Positions 1 through 6,562 of a DNA stretch of 12,035 nucleotides are shown here, one piece after another. Origin of the DNA: Clostridiales bacterium (GTDB lineage: Bacteria > Bacillota > Clostridia > Christensenellales > CAG-917); assembly GCA_014799525.1 (NCBI GenBank), contig JAAVHW010000006.1, positions 10,114 to 22,148 on the forward strand, written 5' to 3'. A program made the translations under genes and the position numbers. The notes under the pieces are model-generated. The model did not search any database and had not been told where the DNA came from. It saw nothing but the letters and a program-made list of their open reading frames with translations. Numbering within the stretch: position 1 is the stretch's first letter; each line of letters starts with the position of its first letter.

Positions 1-165
1 CGGCATACAAGCGTTGAAGTCGTCAATCTGTTTGACAGCGAGGAGTACAATTTGCTTAGCGCAATCATCAGAGAAAAGCCGTCCGAGATACTTGTTGATG
101 GATGCAGATTTTCCGCACCTATGAATGATACGCTTAAAAAGATTGTCAGAGTGATAGAAAAGTAA
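1..165 (+). CDS. 3' end of an unrecognised protein (partial)
   Basis: The first reading frame is open from the window edge to a TAA stop and gives the last 54 residues of a protein, ending in TLKKIVRVIEK. The segment alternates hydrophobic and charged residues (SVEVVNLF, EILVDGCRF), which suits the end of a soluble alpha/beta domain. There is no transmembrane segment. I do not recognise the family and propose no function. Codon use resembles the genes downstream. A U-tract terminator about 60 nt past the stop suggests that this is the last gene of its transcript. Confidence 0.6.
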   Translation, partial: RHTSVEVVNLFDSEEYNLLSAIIREKPSEILVDGCRFSAPMNDTLKKIVRVIEK

Positions 166-168
166 AAG

Positions 169-319
169 CACGATTCGTGTATCAAAATATAAAATAGCAG
201 TCGCAAACTCCCATATCCAAGCATAATTCCCTGTGAAAATAGGGGATTTTTTATTTTGAAAATATACATAAAACACGATAAGTGTATTATTTGTCAGAAT
301 TTTGGTATACGATAAGTGT
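169..319. repeat. Three copies of a 12-nt CACGATWMGTGT motif
   Basis: The copies are CACGATTCGTGT (169-180), CACGATAAGTGT (274-285) and TACGATAAGTGT (308-319). The first contains the perfect dyad CACGA-T-TCGTG; the others keep only the outer CAC/GTG or a half of it. They sit between the end of the first gene and the RNase J promoter, where an operator could sit. No regulator is encoded nearby, so a binding-site role is a guess. Confidence 0.35.
225..257 (+). terminator. Rho-independent terminator after the first gene
   Basis: AATTCCCT (225-232) pairs with AGGGGATT (241-248) through 8 bp including one G-U, around an 8-nt loop, and is followed directly by TTTTATTTT. The stem is short and AT-rich at its base but has the classic stem plus U-tract form. 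It lies where a terminator for the upstream partial gene would be expected. Confidence 0.65.
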
Positions 320-428
320 TTTTAGTTTCGACATTGCGGCTTTTTAGGTATGGCGTATCAAAGATTTTGATTTGCGTAACAAAATATCCATAATCAAAAA
401 AATGCTCAGAGGCTAATATATTCCTTGA

Positions 429-456
429 TTGTCGGCAAAAAATAGTGTAATATAAT
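429..456 (+). promoter_or_regulatory. Likely housekeeping promoter of RNase J
   Basis: A perfect TATAAT lies at 451-456. A TTGTCG at 429-434 (4 of 6 to TTGACA) is 16 bp upstream. Transcription would start near 463 and leave a leader of about 110 nt before the RNase J start. A second TTGATT at 425-430 would give a 20-bp spacer and is less likely. Confidence 0.55.
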
Positions 457-574
457 ATTTATTTGATTATATAACGCGGGTGCGTGTAGCGCGTGTATTG
501 CGTACGCGAGATATGTGGGCATGACTTAGCTTAGATATACAAGGCGTTATGCGCATATGCGTTAGGAGATATAG

Positions 575-2218
575 ATGGCAAAAGGACAGCAAAAAGTGAC
601 CGTCACCTTTCTCGGCGGAGTTGGCGAGATAGGCAAGAATATGACGGCTATAGAGTGCGGCGGCGATATGATTATCGTTGACTGCGGCGTTGCATTCGCA
701 AAGGAGGATAGCCCGGGGATTGACGCGATAATTCCCGACATTTCCTATATAAAGCAAAACATAAGCAAGCTTCGCGGCATAGTCCTCACTCACGGACACG
801 AGGACCATATCGGAGCAATTCCCTATTACACGGACGAGCTTAAAAGCACGCCTATATACGGCACGGCTCTTACTATCGGCTTGCTCAAGCGCAAGCTTGA
901 AAGAAATTCCAAAAAGTGCAACCTCAACGTAATTGCCGCAGGAGATACTGTGAAGCTCGGCGGGATAAGCGTTGAGTTTATAAGAGTCGTACACTCAATG
1001 GCTGGTGCTTGCGCGCTAAATATAACCACGCCTGCCGGCACGGTGTTTGTGACGGGCGACTTCAAGTTTGACAACGCACCGATTGACGGCAAAAAGACAA
1101 ACGTTCGCCGTATTGCGCAGGTGGGCGACAAGGGCGTTTTGCTTATGCTTGGCGAGTCCACCAACATTGAGCGCAAGGGCAGCTCCAATCCCGAAAGAGT
1201 GGTTGGCAAGAGCTTGGAGAAGATATTTATGGACAATGCAAGCAAGCGGCTTGTCATAGCCTGCTTTGCATCATCCAATCACCGCGTACAGCAAATACTT
1301 ACGCTTGCGAGCAAGTATAACAGAAAGGTCGTGCTTGCAGGCAAGAGCATGAAAGCCATTGTTGAGGTCGCTTCCGATTGTGGAGAACTGAATGTTCCCA
1401 AGGGCGTTACAGTCGATAGTGTCGGTAAGCTTTTGCCGCACGAGACGCTCATACTCGCGACAGGTTCGCAGGGCGAGCCGCTTTCCGCGCTTAAAAAGAT
1501 GTCTAAGGGCGAATTCAACAAAATAAATCTCGGCACAAACGACGTGGTTGTTTTGAGTTCTACGCCAATCCCTGGAAATGAAAAATCCGTTTATGACGTA
1601 ATAAACGACCTCTTCCGCAAGGGCGCGGACGTTATATACGACAGTATGAACGATATACACGTGTCGGGACACGCCTACGAGGAGGAGCTGAAGCGCATGC
1701 TCACCCTCGTAAGACCGCAGTATTTTATGCCTGTACACGGCGAATACCGTCACCAATTCAAGCATATGCAGCTTGCAAAGTCGCTTGGTGTGCTTTCAAA
1801 AAACATCGTCATTCCCAACATAGGCGAGAGCTACGGAGTGACCGCAAAGGGGATAAAGAAGCATTCAAACGTGCCGTCTGGCAATATCTACGTGGACGGC
1901 GTCGTGCTTGAGGACGGACAGAGCGTTGTAAACGACAGGCGCAGTCTCGCCGAGTACGGAATGCTTATCGTGCTTGCCGCCGTAGACGTTGAAAGGGGTG
2001 TTATCGTCGGAGACGTGGATATTGTCGCGCGTGGCTTCAATCTCACCGACGAGGTAGAAAAGTCCATTCGCGCCGCCGTCATAGAGGGCGTAAACAGTGC
2101 GGATTTGGATAAGGCAGACGTAAACGAGTACGCTCGTAACGTCAAGAAGAGTGTGCGAAAATTGTTCTATAGAGATAGACAATTCCCAATTATCATACCT
2201 GTCATCGTGAAAGACTAA
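575..2218 (+). CDS. rnj: Ribonuclease J
   Basis: This metallo-beta-lactamase/beta-CASP ribonuclease degrades and processes mRNA and rRNA by 5'-3' exonuclease and endonuclease action in the cytoplasm. The 547-aa protein has the family's usual length. Motif 2 is HGHEDH (residues 73-78). His140 (VHSM) and Asp162 (GDFKFD) supply further metal ligands. The beta-CASP part contains ASSNHRVQQ, TGSQGEP and PIPGNEKS, and the late motif VHGEYRH supplies the last His. About 100 C-terminal residues match the RNase J C-terminal domain. Start: ATG with AGGAG 6 nt upstream. One oddity is LGESTNIERKG where the family usually has SDSTNxExPG. It stands alone between a promoter and a hairpin-rich spacer. Whether it corresponds to RNase J1 or J2 cannot be decided from one copy. 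Confidence 0.96.
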   Translation: MAKGQQKVTVTFLGGVGEIGKNMTAIECGGDMIIVDCGVAFAKEDSPGIDAIIPDISYIKQNISKLRGIVLTHGHEDHIGAIPYYTDELKSTPIYGTALTIGLLKRKLERNSKKCNLNVIAAGDTVKLGGISVEFIRVVHSMAGACALNITTPAGTVFVTGDFKFDNAPIDGKKTNVRRIAQVGDKGVLLMLGESTNIERKGSSNPERVVGKSLEKIFMDNASKRLVIACFASSNHRVQQILTLASKYNRKVVLAGKSMKAIVEVASDCGELNVPKGVTVDSVGKLLPHETLILATGSQGEPLSALKKMSKGEFNKINLGTNDVVVLSSTPIPGNEKSVYDVINDLFRKGADVIYDSMNDIHVSGHAYEEELKRMLTLVRPQYFMPVHGEYRHQFKHMQLAKSLGVLSKNIVIPNIGESYGVTAKGIKKHSNVPSGNIYVDGVVLEDGQSVVNDRRSLAEYGMLIVLAAVDVERGVIVGDVDIVARGFNLTDEVEKSIRAAVIEGVNSADLDKADVNEYARNVKKSVRKLFYRDRQFPIIIPVIVKD

Positions 2219-2219
2219 G

Positions 2220-2346
2220 TAAAATGCGCTATTTGCGCCCTTTTGTGTTTTTCGCAAGAACTTGGCACACCGTGTACGTTTAGTACACTGGGTGTGACCA
2301 AAACCTTGCGAGAAAACGCAAAATCATCACAAATAATCGCATTTTA
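2220..2346. repeat. 127-nt MITE-like element with terminal inverted repeats
   Basis: The ends match each other as inverted repeats: TAAAATGCGCTATTTG (2220-2235) against the reverse complement of 2330-2346, TAAAATGCGATTATTTG. Inside, TTCGCAAG (2251-2258) pairs with CTTGCGA (2305-2311) and its A-rich flank. At the centre CACACC-GTGTAC (2266-2277) pairs with GTACAC (2283-2288) and GGTGTG (2291-2296) around a GTTTA loop. The whole sequence folds into one long imperfect hairpin starting 2 nt after the RNase J stop. It could be a non-autonomous insertion (TA flanks at both ends) or a 3'-end mRNA structure. It encodes no protein and has no U-tract. Confidence 0.6.
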
Positions 2347-2492
2347 TGTGAGAGATAAAATCGTAATGAAGAGAGCTAAACATAGAGCACATGCGTCATT
2401 CTGAATAAAGTGGAGAGTATTAAATTCGCAAAATGGGGCAATTCACTTGCCGTATTTTGCCCATTGTGAGTTCGCACTCACAGCAAAACTCA

Positions 2493-2521
2493 TTGCGCTA
2501 AATTATGGCGTTTGATATAAA
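2493..2521 (+). promoter_or_regulatory. Possible promoter of the glycosyltransferase operon
   Basis: TTGCGC (2493-2498) and TATAAA (2516-2521) are separated by 17 bp. The -10 is 5 of 6 and the -35 only 3 of 6 to consensus. It is the best-spaced candidate upstream of the three-gene run and would give a leader of about 110 nt containing the palindrome at 2564-2587. Confidence 0.33.
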
Positions 2522-2563
2522 TAGTTAAAGAGTGCAATGATTTTGCGTACCGAACTGATGTCA

Positions 2564-2587
2564 CCGCAAAACACCCCTGTTTTGCGG
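2564..2587. repeat. Dispersed palindromic repeat, variant copy
   Basis: CCGCAAAAC (2564-2572) and GTTTTGCGG (2579-2587) are perfectly complementary around the loop ACCCCT, extendable by one A-T pair. The copy at 9756-9781 has different arms (CCCCACAAAC) but an almost identical loop (GCCCCT). The two therefore look like members of one palindrome family whose arms have changed in step. There is no U-tract, so it is not a standard terminator. Confidence 0.6.
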
Positions 2588-2639
2588 GGTAAAGACGTGA
2601 GGTGTGACGTTTGGTGCGAATAACATATTAGGAGAAATT

Positions 2640-3728
2640 ATGAAAAAGCCGATTATAGTGATTATGACGTCCAAGGATGAATCGGACGGAATATCTAAAA
2701 AGCTTGCGGAGGCATTAGAGCGTGTAGGTACGCACAACGTCGCGATTGTAAGCGACGATAAGTATGGCGTAGTTGCAAAGCGTTCCGCGCTCGATAGGCT
2801 TATGGATAACGGCAGCGAGTATCAGTATTTGCTTGAGCGCAAGGACAAAGGTGTTATTATGGACAGGCTGAGAGTGCGTAAGTATTCAAAGCGAGTCAAC
2901 AGAATTAAAAATATGCTCAAGCGTTTTCGCCCCCAGTACATTCTTTGCCTCACGCCGTACGCTCACCATTGTGCGGTTGAGGCTAAGCGCAAGCTGAAAT
3001 TTGATACGCAGATTATATACATGCTTCAGACCTTCACCATGCCAAAGCGCGGGCTTGACGATATAACCAACGTATATATCGTAGAGAATGCCGACGTCAA
3101 GGCGGAGCTGGTGCGCGCGGGAATACGCTCTAAGGACGTCATGACAAGGGGTTTGCCCTACGAGATACAGGGACGCGCAGGCGAGGAAAGTATCGCGGAC
3201 GCAAAGCAGGAGCTTGGCTTGCCGCGCGCTAAGACGGTATTTGTAAATATCAGGGACGGGCAGGAGCTGTCAAAAGCTTTCGATTTGCTTCTTGACCAAG
3301 GCGGTATCGCGAGCTTAGTCGTATACTGTGAGAATGCAAAGCTAAGGCAAGCGCTTGGTTCGGCGGCGGCTCAAGTGCCAGACGTGACCGTCGTATTCGT
3401 TCAGACCGCCGAAAAGATTGACGAGTATTTGTCCGTATGCGACCTTGCAATCACAAGCTATGATACGGCTATCATCTATAAGTGCTTCAGGCTTGGGATT
3501 CCGTCCATTGTATACTCAAGAGACGAGCATGCGGCAAACGATATAAACTATCTTGTCAGCCACGACTTGTGCTTGCGCGCAAGAGAGGATATCGAGATTG
3601 TCGCGCTTGAATATAAGCTGTTGCAGACGGAGCTTGCCGAGAGCATAGGCAGAAACGGACAAAAGTGGGTGGAGCTAAACACCCTTGACAATATTGCAAA
3701 CTTCCTTGCGTCGTACATTGCCGTATAA
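2640..3728 (+). CDS. GT-B/GT28-like glycosyltransferase, degenerate donor site
   Basis: A 362-aa cytosolic protein with the outline of the MGDG-synthase/UgtP/MurG-type GT-B fold: a Rossmann-like N-terminal half (KPIIVIMTS; RFRPQYILCLTPYAHH near residue 100) and a C-terminal half. The segment ENADVKAELVRAGI..DVMTRGLP (about 150-178) resembles the family's linker, where a helper such as VTGIP is usual. Around residues 283-313, VCDLAITSYDTAIIYKCF stands where family members carry KPGG(L/I)T, so the donor-binding Gly-Gly is missing. Substrate is unknown; it may be inactive or use a different donor. There is no signal peptide or membrane segment. Start: ATG at 2640 with AGGAG 5 nt upstream, preferred over an in-frame ATG at 2604 that lacks a ribosome site. 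It leads a run with DUF512 (45-nt gap) and der. Confidence 0.6.
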   Translation: MKKPIIVIMTSKDESDGISKKLAEALERVGTHNVAIVSDDKYGVVAKRSALDRLMDNGSEYQYLLERKDKGVIMDRLRVRKYSKRVNRIKNMLKRFRPQYILCLTPYAHHCAVEAKRKLKFDTQIIYMLQTFTMPKRGLDDITNVYIVENADVKAELVRAGIRSKDVMTRGLPYEIQGRAGEESIADAKQELGLPRAKTVFVNIRDGQELSKAFDLLLDQGGIASLVVYCENAKLRQALGSAAAQVPDVTVVFVQTAEKIDEYLSVCDLAITSYDTAIIYKCFRLGIPSIVYSRDEHAANDINYLVSHDLCLRAREDIEIVALEYKLLQTELAESIGRNGQKWVELNTLDNIANFLASYIAV

Positions 3729-3773
3729 GGTGGTTTCAAGCGGTAAAACGGGTAAAGCGATAAAAGAGGACTT

Positions 3774-5045
3774 ATGCCAAAGATAACGGGACTTTCAAAA
3801 ATTGCCAAAAAGCTTGGATTCAAGGTAGGCGACGACATTGTGCGCATGGGCGGCTACGAAGTAGTCGATGAGCTTGACTACCTTTTTTATGACAACGAAA
3901 AAAGCTTTGAGGTTGACGTCATACGCGACGGAAAGCAAAAAACCATTCACGTTCGCAAAAAGGACGGACAGCAGCTCGGACTTGAAGTGGATTGGCAGAT
4001 GAAGCCCGCGGTGTGCAAAAACAAATGTATTTTTTGCTTTGTGGACCAGCTTCCAAAGGGAATGCGCGACAGTCTGTATATCAAGGATGACGACTACCGC
4101 TATAGCTTTATAAGCGGAAGCTACGTCACACTCACAAACGTGACGGACGCGGATATAGACAGGATAATACGCTTGAAGCTCAGTCCGCTGTACATATCCG
4201 TACACGCATTTGACGATGACGTAAGGCAGTTTATACTCAAAAATCCCAATACGCGCAAGCTCAAAGCGTACATGAAAAAGCTTGGCGAAAATGGCATAAA
4301 GATGCACACTCAGCTTGTCGTAGTTCCTGACGTAAACGACGGTAAGGTGCTTGAGGACAGCATACGCGGATTGCATGCAATGGAGGGCGTACTTTCGGTT
4401 GCGGTGGTTCCTGTTGGACTTACGGAGCATCGCGCGGCACTCGCAAATCTCAAAGCCGTAGACGAGCAGAACGCAAGAGAAACGATTGCGCTCGTTGAAA
4501 AATTGCATATTGAGCTTGACGGCTTTTGTTGGTGCAGCGACGAGTATTATGTCAAGGCTAATGCTGCTGTGGGCGAGTGCTCGTACTACGGCGCGTTTGA
4601 CCAGATTGAAAACGGAGTTGGTATGCTTGCCCAGTTCAAGGAGAATTTTGAATACTGCTTGGACGAGGTGGAGGATATGAAGCTTTGCAAGCGTGTGGAT
4701 ATGGTGACTGGCGTTTCGTTTGCGCCTATACTGCGTACCTACGTTGGGCAGCTTGAAGATAAGCTTGGTATAGAATGCAAGGTACACGCAGTCAAAAACG
4801 ACTTTTTCGGACATAGCGTAACGGTTGCAGGGCTTGTCACAGCGACTGACATAATTTCGCAGGTTGAGCGCGGCGCGGACGCGTACGTAATACCCGACAA
4901 TATGTTGAGAGAGTTTTCTGACACCTTCCTTGACAACAAAACGCTAAAAGAAGTTGAAGACGCACTTGGCGCACCTATCTTAGTAGTTCCGCATGACGGA
5001 AGCGATTTGGCGGCGCTTATCGCGGAGCATTTTGAGAATAGATAA
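3774..5045 (+). CDS. DUF512 family protein (PDZ plus radical-SAM-type Fe-S)
   Basis: A 423-aa protein of the DUF512 (PF04459) group. Residues about 8-70 form a PDZ-like module (GFKVGDDIVRMGG, LDYLFYD). Cys81, Cys85 and Cys88 form a CxxxCxxC cluster in VCKNKCIFCFVDQLPKGMR, typical of a radical SAM 4Fe-4S site. Then come DDDYRYSFISGSYVTLTN, SPLYISVHA (about 140-148) and SVAVVPVGLT (about 210-219), which are family hallmarks. The C-terminal half is the DUF512 region proper. Biochemical function is not established for the family. Start: ATG with AGAGGA a few bases upstream, a rather short spacing. Der follows after 28 nt, and the DUF512-der pairing is common in Firmicutes, which supports the call and suggests co-transcription. 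Confidence 0.9.
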   Translation: MPKITGLSKIAKKLGFKVGDDIVRMGGYEVVDELDYLFYDNEKSFEVDVIRDGKQKTIHVRKKDGQQLGLEVDWQMKPAVCKNKCIFCFVDQLPKGMRDSLYIKDDDYRYSFISGSYVTLTNVTDADIDRIIRLKLSPLYISVHAFDDDVRQFILKNPNTRKLKAYMKKLGENGIKMHTQLVVVPDVNDGKVLEDSIRGLHAMEGVLSVAVVPVGLTEHRAALANLKAVDEQNARETIALVEKLHIELDGFCWCSDEYYVKANAAVGECSYYGAFDQIENGVGMLAQFKENFEYCLDEVEDMKLCKRVDMVTGVSFAPILRTYVGQLEDKLGIECKVHAVKNDFFGHSVTVAGLVTATDIISQVERGADAYVIPDNMLREFSDTFLDNKTLKEVEDALGAPILVVPHDGSDLAALIAEHFENR

Positions 5046-5073
5046 GACACTTAAAGAGGATTGACAAGAGAAT

Positions 5074-6387
5074 ATGAAACCATTGATTGCGGTTGTAGGC
5101 CGCCCAAACGTGGGCAAGTCCACGTTGTTCAACAGAATAGCAGGCAACAGGATTGCCATAGTCGAGGATACGCCTGGTGTCACGCGTGACAGAATTTACG
5201 CCGATTGCGAGTGGTGCGGTCGCGCGTTCACGCTTATAGACACAGGCGGCTTGGAGCTTAAAAGCGAGGACGAGATGTGGACTCACATACGTACGCAGGC
5301 GGAGATTGCGGTTGAGACTGCAAACGCTATCCTTTACGTCGTGGACGGAAAAACGGGACTCACGACGGACGACAATCTCGTGTGCGCGTATCTTAGGAAG
5401 TCCAACCTGCCAGTAGTGCTTGCAGTCAACAAGATTGACAACAATATGATGGACAGCGTATATGATTTCTACGCGCTCGGCTTTGGTGAGCCGTACGCGG
5501 TGAGCGCTGAGCAGGGCAAGGGTATTGGCGATTTGCTTGACGCACTTATGGAAGTCATTCCCGTGAGCGTTGTTGAGGATGACGACGAGCGCATAAAGAT
5601 TGCGATTGTAGGAAAGCCAAACGCGGGCAAAAGCTCAATTACAAACAGACTTCTTGGCTACGACCGCTGCATAGTAAGCGATATTGCAGGCACGACGATA
5701 GGCGCTATTGATACGGAGCTGAATATAGGCGACGACAAGTATCTCATCATCGACACCGCAGGTATGCGCAAGAAAAAGGCAGTCAGCCTTGACCTTGAAA
5801 GATACTCTGTTATGAGAGCGTTGCTTGCAGTAAGACGTGCGGACGTAGTGCTTATCGTGTGCGACGCAAACGAGGGCTTTACAGAGCAGGATGTGAAGAT
5901 TGCAGGCTTCGTACATGAGGAGGGCAAGCCGTCCATAATCGTCATGAACAAGTGGGATTTGGTGGACAAGGATACCCACACGATAAACCAATATGAAAAT
6001 CAGCTCAAAGAGGATTTGAAATATATGAACTATTTCAAGTCCGTATATATCTCGGCAAAGAGCGGCAAGAGAGTTGACAATCTTTTGCCTGCCTGCAAGG
6101 AGGTTGTCGCAAACAGCCGCCGCAGAATATCGACCGGACTTCTCAACGAGGTTGTCGGCGAGGCTATCCGCATAAGCGAGCCGCCGTCATATCTTGGCAG
6201 AAAGCTGAAAATATTCTTTGTTACGCAGGTGAACGTTGCACCACCCACGTTTGTCGTGAAGGTCAACGACCCGTCAATCATGCACTTCAGCTACAAGCGC
6301 TATCTTGAAAACGCACTGCGCAAGAGCTTTGATTTTTCGGGTACGCCAATACGTATTGCGGTGAGGGCAAACAACGAAAAGGAATGA
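5074..6387 (+). CDS. der: Ribosome-assembly GTPase Der (EngA)
   Basis: Der is a double-domain GTPase required for 50S subunit maturation. The 437-aa length is standard. Domain 1 has G1 GRPNVGKST (residues 9-17), switch I TPGVTRDR, G3 DTGGLE and G4 NKID (119-122). Domain 2 has G1 GKPNAGKSS (180-188), G3 DTAGMR and G4 NKWD (292-295). The last 90 or so residues form the KH-like domain (VNVAPPTFVVKVNDP, RYLENALRKSFDFSGTPIRI). One oddity is AGTTIGAIDT in the switch I of domain 2, where Der usually has GTTRDAID: the Thr is kept but Arg-Asp is lost. It is the third gene of the run beginning at 2640. Ribosome site: AAGAG close to the ATG, or AGAGGA 13 nt upstream; neither is ideal. Confidence 0.96.
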   Translation: MKPLIAVVGRPNVGKSTLFNRIAGNRIAIVEDTPGVTRDRIYADCEWCGRAFTLIDTGGLELKSEDEMWTHIRTQAEIAVETANAILYVVDGKTGLTTDDNLVCAYLRKSNLPVVLAVNKIDNNMMDSVYDFYALGFGEPYAVSAEQGKGIGDLLDALMEVIPVSVVEDDDERIKIAIVGKPNAGKSSITNRLLGYDRCIVSDIAGTTIGAIDTELNIGDDKYLIIDTAGMRKKKAVSLDLERYSVMRALLAVRRADVVLIVCDANEGFTEQDVKIAGFVHEEGKPSIIVMNKWDLVDKDTHTINQYENQLKEDLKYMNYFKSVYISAKSGKRVDNLLPACKEVVANSRRRISTGLLNEVVGEAIRISEPPSYLGRKLKIFFVTQVNVAPPTFVVKVNDPSIMHFSYKRYLENALRKSFDFSGTPIRIAVRANNEKE

Positions 6388-6406
6388 TTATATAAACCTT
6401 TATGCG

Positions 6407-6450
6407 GAATAGGGCAAGCGAGCGGATATCGCCAATCGAGACGCCTATTC
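6407..6450. other. Inverted repeat after der
   Basis: GAATAGG (6407-6413) is the exact reverse complement of CCTATTC (6444-6450), and the stem extends outward by two pairs. The 30-nt interior could form a smaller GCG/CGC stem. It starts 20 nt after the Der stop but has no U-run, so it could be an mRNA 3'-end structure rather than an intrinsic terminator. A TATAAT further on (6525-6530) is a possible -10 for the aminotransferase, though no good -35 is correctly spaced from it. Confidence 0.35.
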
Positions 6451-6562
6451 TGAATTATAGTGGGGCTCAAATATAACCGCTATTAGGTATTGACGATATG
6501 GCAACAAATGAGAAAAACGATACCTATAATATAGTATAAGAAAACAATTATATGAGGCAAGT

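Larger units (their letters stand above)
166..574. other. Spacer between the first gene and RNase J
   Basis: This 409-nt AT-rich stretch has no convincing gene. It holds the terminator at 225-257, three copies of a 12-nt dyad-like motif (169-180, 274-285, 308-319), a promoter near 429-456, and a GC-rich leader just before RNase J. The leader (about 476-562) is full of short palindromes such as GCGTACGC and ATGCGCAT, and contains a possible CGCGT/ACGCG stem. That could be a structured 5' UTR, but the stems are too short to assign a class. Confidence 0.55.
2219..2639. other. Hairpin-dense spacer between RNase J and the glycosyltransferase
   Basis: This 421-nt stretch has no credible ORF. After the element at 2220-2346 come four more stem-loops. 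(a) GCAAAAT..GGCAA (2428-2441) pairs with TTGCC..ATTTTGC (2447-2460). (b) TGTGAGT/ACTCACA (2465-2482) has a 4-nt loop. (c) GCAAAACTCATTGC (2483-2496) pairs with GCAATGATTTTGC (2534-2546) with one bulge. (d) A 10-bp palindrome lies at 2564-2587. A weak promoter lies in the loop of (c). No known riboswitch or T-box core was recognised. Confidence 0.6.

Noticed and set aside
2604..2639. Upstream ATG for the glycosyltransferase
   Set aside because: No Shine-Dalgarno site precedes it, and the ATG at 2640 has AGGAG at a good distance and opens with a typical beta-strand.
2347..2639. T-box or known riboswitch leader
   Set aside because: No T-box antiterminator core or other conserved riboswitch core was found, and no U-tract terminator precedes the gene.
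3795..4814. Long antisense open frame (339 codons) opposite the DUF512 gene
   Set aside because: It mirrors the codon structure of a well-supported gene, has a low-complexity Val/His/Leu-rich translation and no recognisable domain.
6490..6530. TTGACG and TATAAT as one promoter for the aminotransferase
   Set aside because: The two boxes are 29 bp apart, too far for one sigma-A promoter.
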